Of a stretch of 6,678 nt of DNA, positions 5,948 through 6,678 are shown piece by piece; the first letter of the stretch is position 1; each line of letters opens with the position of its first letter. Where the stretch lies: NCBI GenBank assembly GCA_002712245.1, contig PASZ01000026.1:21766-28443 (forward strand), read 5' to 3'. The position numbers and the translations under genes were made by a program. A model generated the notes under the pieces. It was not told the DNA's origin, made no database searches, and worked only from the letters and a program-made list of their open reading frames with translations. This DNA comes from Fidelibacterota bacterium. GTDB taxonomy: Bacteria; Fidelibacterota; Marinisomatia; Marinisomatales; TCS55.

Positions 5948-6678
5948 CTTATTTTACTTTTTAGCGATCTTTCTTTTGTAGCGAGACTTACAACTACTAG
6001 TGAAATTATAGAAAGAGTAATTGCAGGTAAGACCTCATCCATATTTCCATAAATTCTACCAGGAACTATATTTTGAATAAATGTTGATTCTTTCCATAAA
6101 AGGGTGGTTAAAGTACCGGCCAATATTGAGGTTATTGCCCCTTCCTTAGTTGCGCCTTTCCAAAAAAGCGCTGCAACTAAACTAGGTGTGATAGCTGCTC
6201 CATATATCGTATAGGCATAGAGAGCTCTTTCAAAAAACCCTGATGACTTGGCAAAGCCTAAAGAAACAATATAGGCTATAATACCTAATATGATAACTAA
6301 TACCCTACTAAGAAAAATAATCTTTTTCTGATTAGCATTTTTATTAAAGTAGTTGAGATAAATATCTCTCATTAGTGTTGTGGTTGGAACCAATAAATAA
6401 CTATCAGCAGTTGAAATGATAATTCCAATTATGGTGGTCATCATGATAGCTCCTATGAGAGGAGGTAAAAACTTGTGAGAAGCATAAATTAGAACATACT
6501 TCCCTACTTCTGCGTCTGGAATCATGCTTGAGGCAATCCAGGCGGCAATAATGATCATTAATTCTGCAATTGCAATAGCAATTATTAAAGTTTTAGTAGC
6601 AGACTTGGCACCTTTGGCATCTTTGCTAGCAAAAAATCTTTGATACATATTTGCATCTCCCATAATTAACAAAAATGA
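5944..6678 (-). CDS. sodium:solute symporter (SSS family), C-terminal half (cut by right edge)
   Basis: The last 244 residues of an inner-membrane secondary transporter of the sodium:solute symporter family (relatives include PutP, PanF and vSGLT), which imports a small solute with Na+. The frame is open to the edge (SFLLIMGDAN before the first ATG), so the real start and roughly the first half are outside. In the visible fragment, GDANMYQRFFASKD (7-20) is the conserved cytoplasmic loop. The helix around 78-100 carries ISTADSYLL, whose Ser89-Thr90 match the pair that binds Na+ in PutP (Ser340/Thr341). Further helices lie near 30-52, 119-142, 152-173, 180-195 and 216-234. A short basic tail (ERSLKSKIS) ends the protein. 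The substrate cannot be read from this half. It converges on the GNAT-like gene, sharing TTAA at the two stops. Confidence 0.94.
   Translation of the reverse strand, partial: SFLLIMGDANMYQRFFASKDAKGAKSATKTLIIAIAIAELMIIIAAWIASSMIPDAEVGKYVLIYASHKFLPPLIGAIMMTTIIGIIISTADSYLLVPTTTLMRDIYLNYFNKNANQKKIIFLSRVLVIILGIIAYIVSLGFAKSSGFFERALYAYTIYGAAITPSLVAALFWKGATKEGAITSILAGTLTTLLWKESTFIQNIVPGRIYGNMDEVLPAITLSIISLVVVSLATKERSLKSKIS

Noticed and set aside
6670..6672. TTG as a start codon for the symporter fragment
   Set aside because: The reading frame continues without a stop to the window edge, and the protein begins in mid-domain, so the true start is outside the window.

Overview
The window is AT-rich and densely coding, and all eight protein genes are recognisable. 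It fits a Gram-negative, probably marine bacterium of the FCB superphylum (Bacteroidota, Marinimicrobia/SAR406 or relatives). The grounds are AT-rich codons, two lipoprotein signal peptides, a signal peptide ending in an Ala-Gln type junction, a DsbD with a CTNC C-terminal thioredoxin domain, a long PyrF of the 'type 2' family and a lipoprotein cyclophilin. This placement rests on protein style, not on a marker gene, and is tentative. A good Shine-Dalgarno before the cyclophilin argues mildly against a typical Bacteroidota, where such sites are rare.

Layout: from 5295 down to the left edge, six genes lie head-to-tail on the minus strand. They are pyrF, pyrE, a lipoprotein cyclophilin, dsbD, a TlpA-like lipoprotein and a 5' part of htrA that is cut by the edge. 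pyrF/pyrE overlap by 8 nt and pyrE/cyclophilin by 1 nt (TAATG). The cyclophilin/dsbD, dsbD/tlpA and tlpA/htrA gaps are 69, 6 and 58 nt. On the right, a GNAT-like gene is read from the plus strand, divergent from pyrF across a 100-nt AT-rich spacer. It converges with, and overlaps by 4 nt, the 3' half of a sodium:solute symporter gene that runs off the right edge on the minus strand.

How the genes fit together: pyrF and pyrE encode the last two steps of de novo UMP synthesis. The next four genes all act outside the cytoplasmic membrane on protein folding: prolyl isomerisation (cyclophilin), reductant supply across the membrane (DsbD), a thioredoxin-like lipoprotein that could receive those electrons (TlpA), and a protease/chaperone for damaged proteins (HtrA). 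The window therefore reads as a pyrimidine pair fused at its 3' end to an envelope protein-quality-control cluster.

I found no RNA gene, CRISPR array, insertion sequence or phage gene. No gene-free stretch exceeds 100 nt. No wholly new system is evident. The least-explained items are the orphan GNAT-like protein, the possible surface-export signal on the cyclophilin, and the coupling of pyrEF to the folding cluster.
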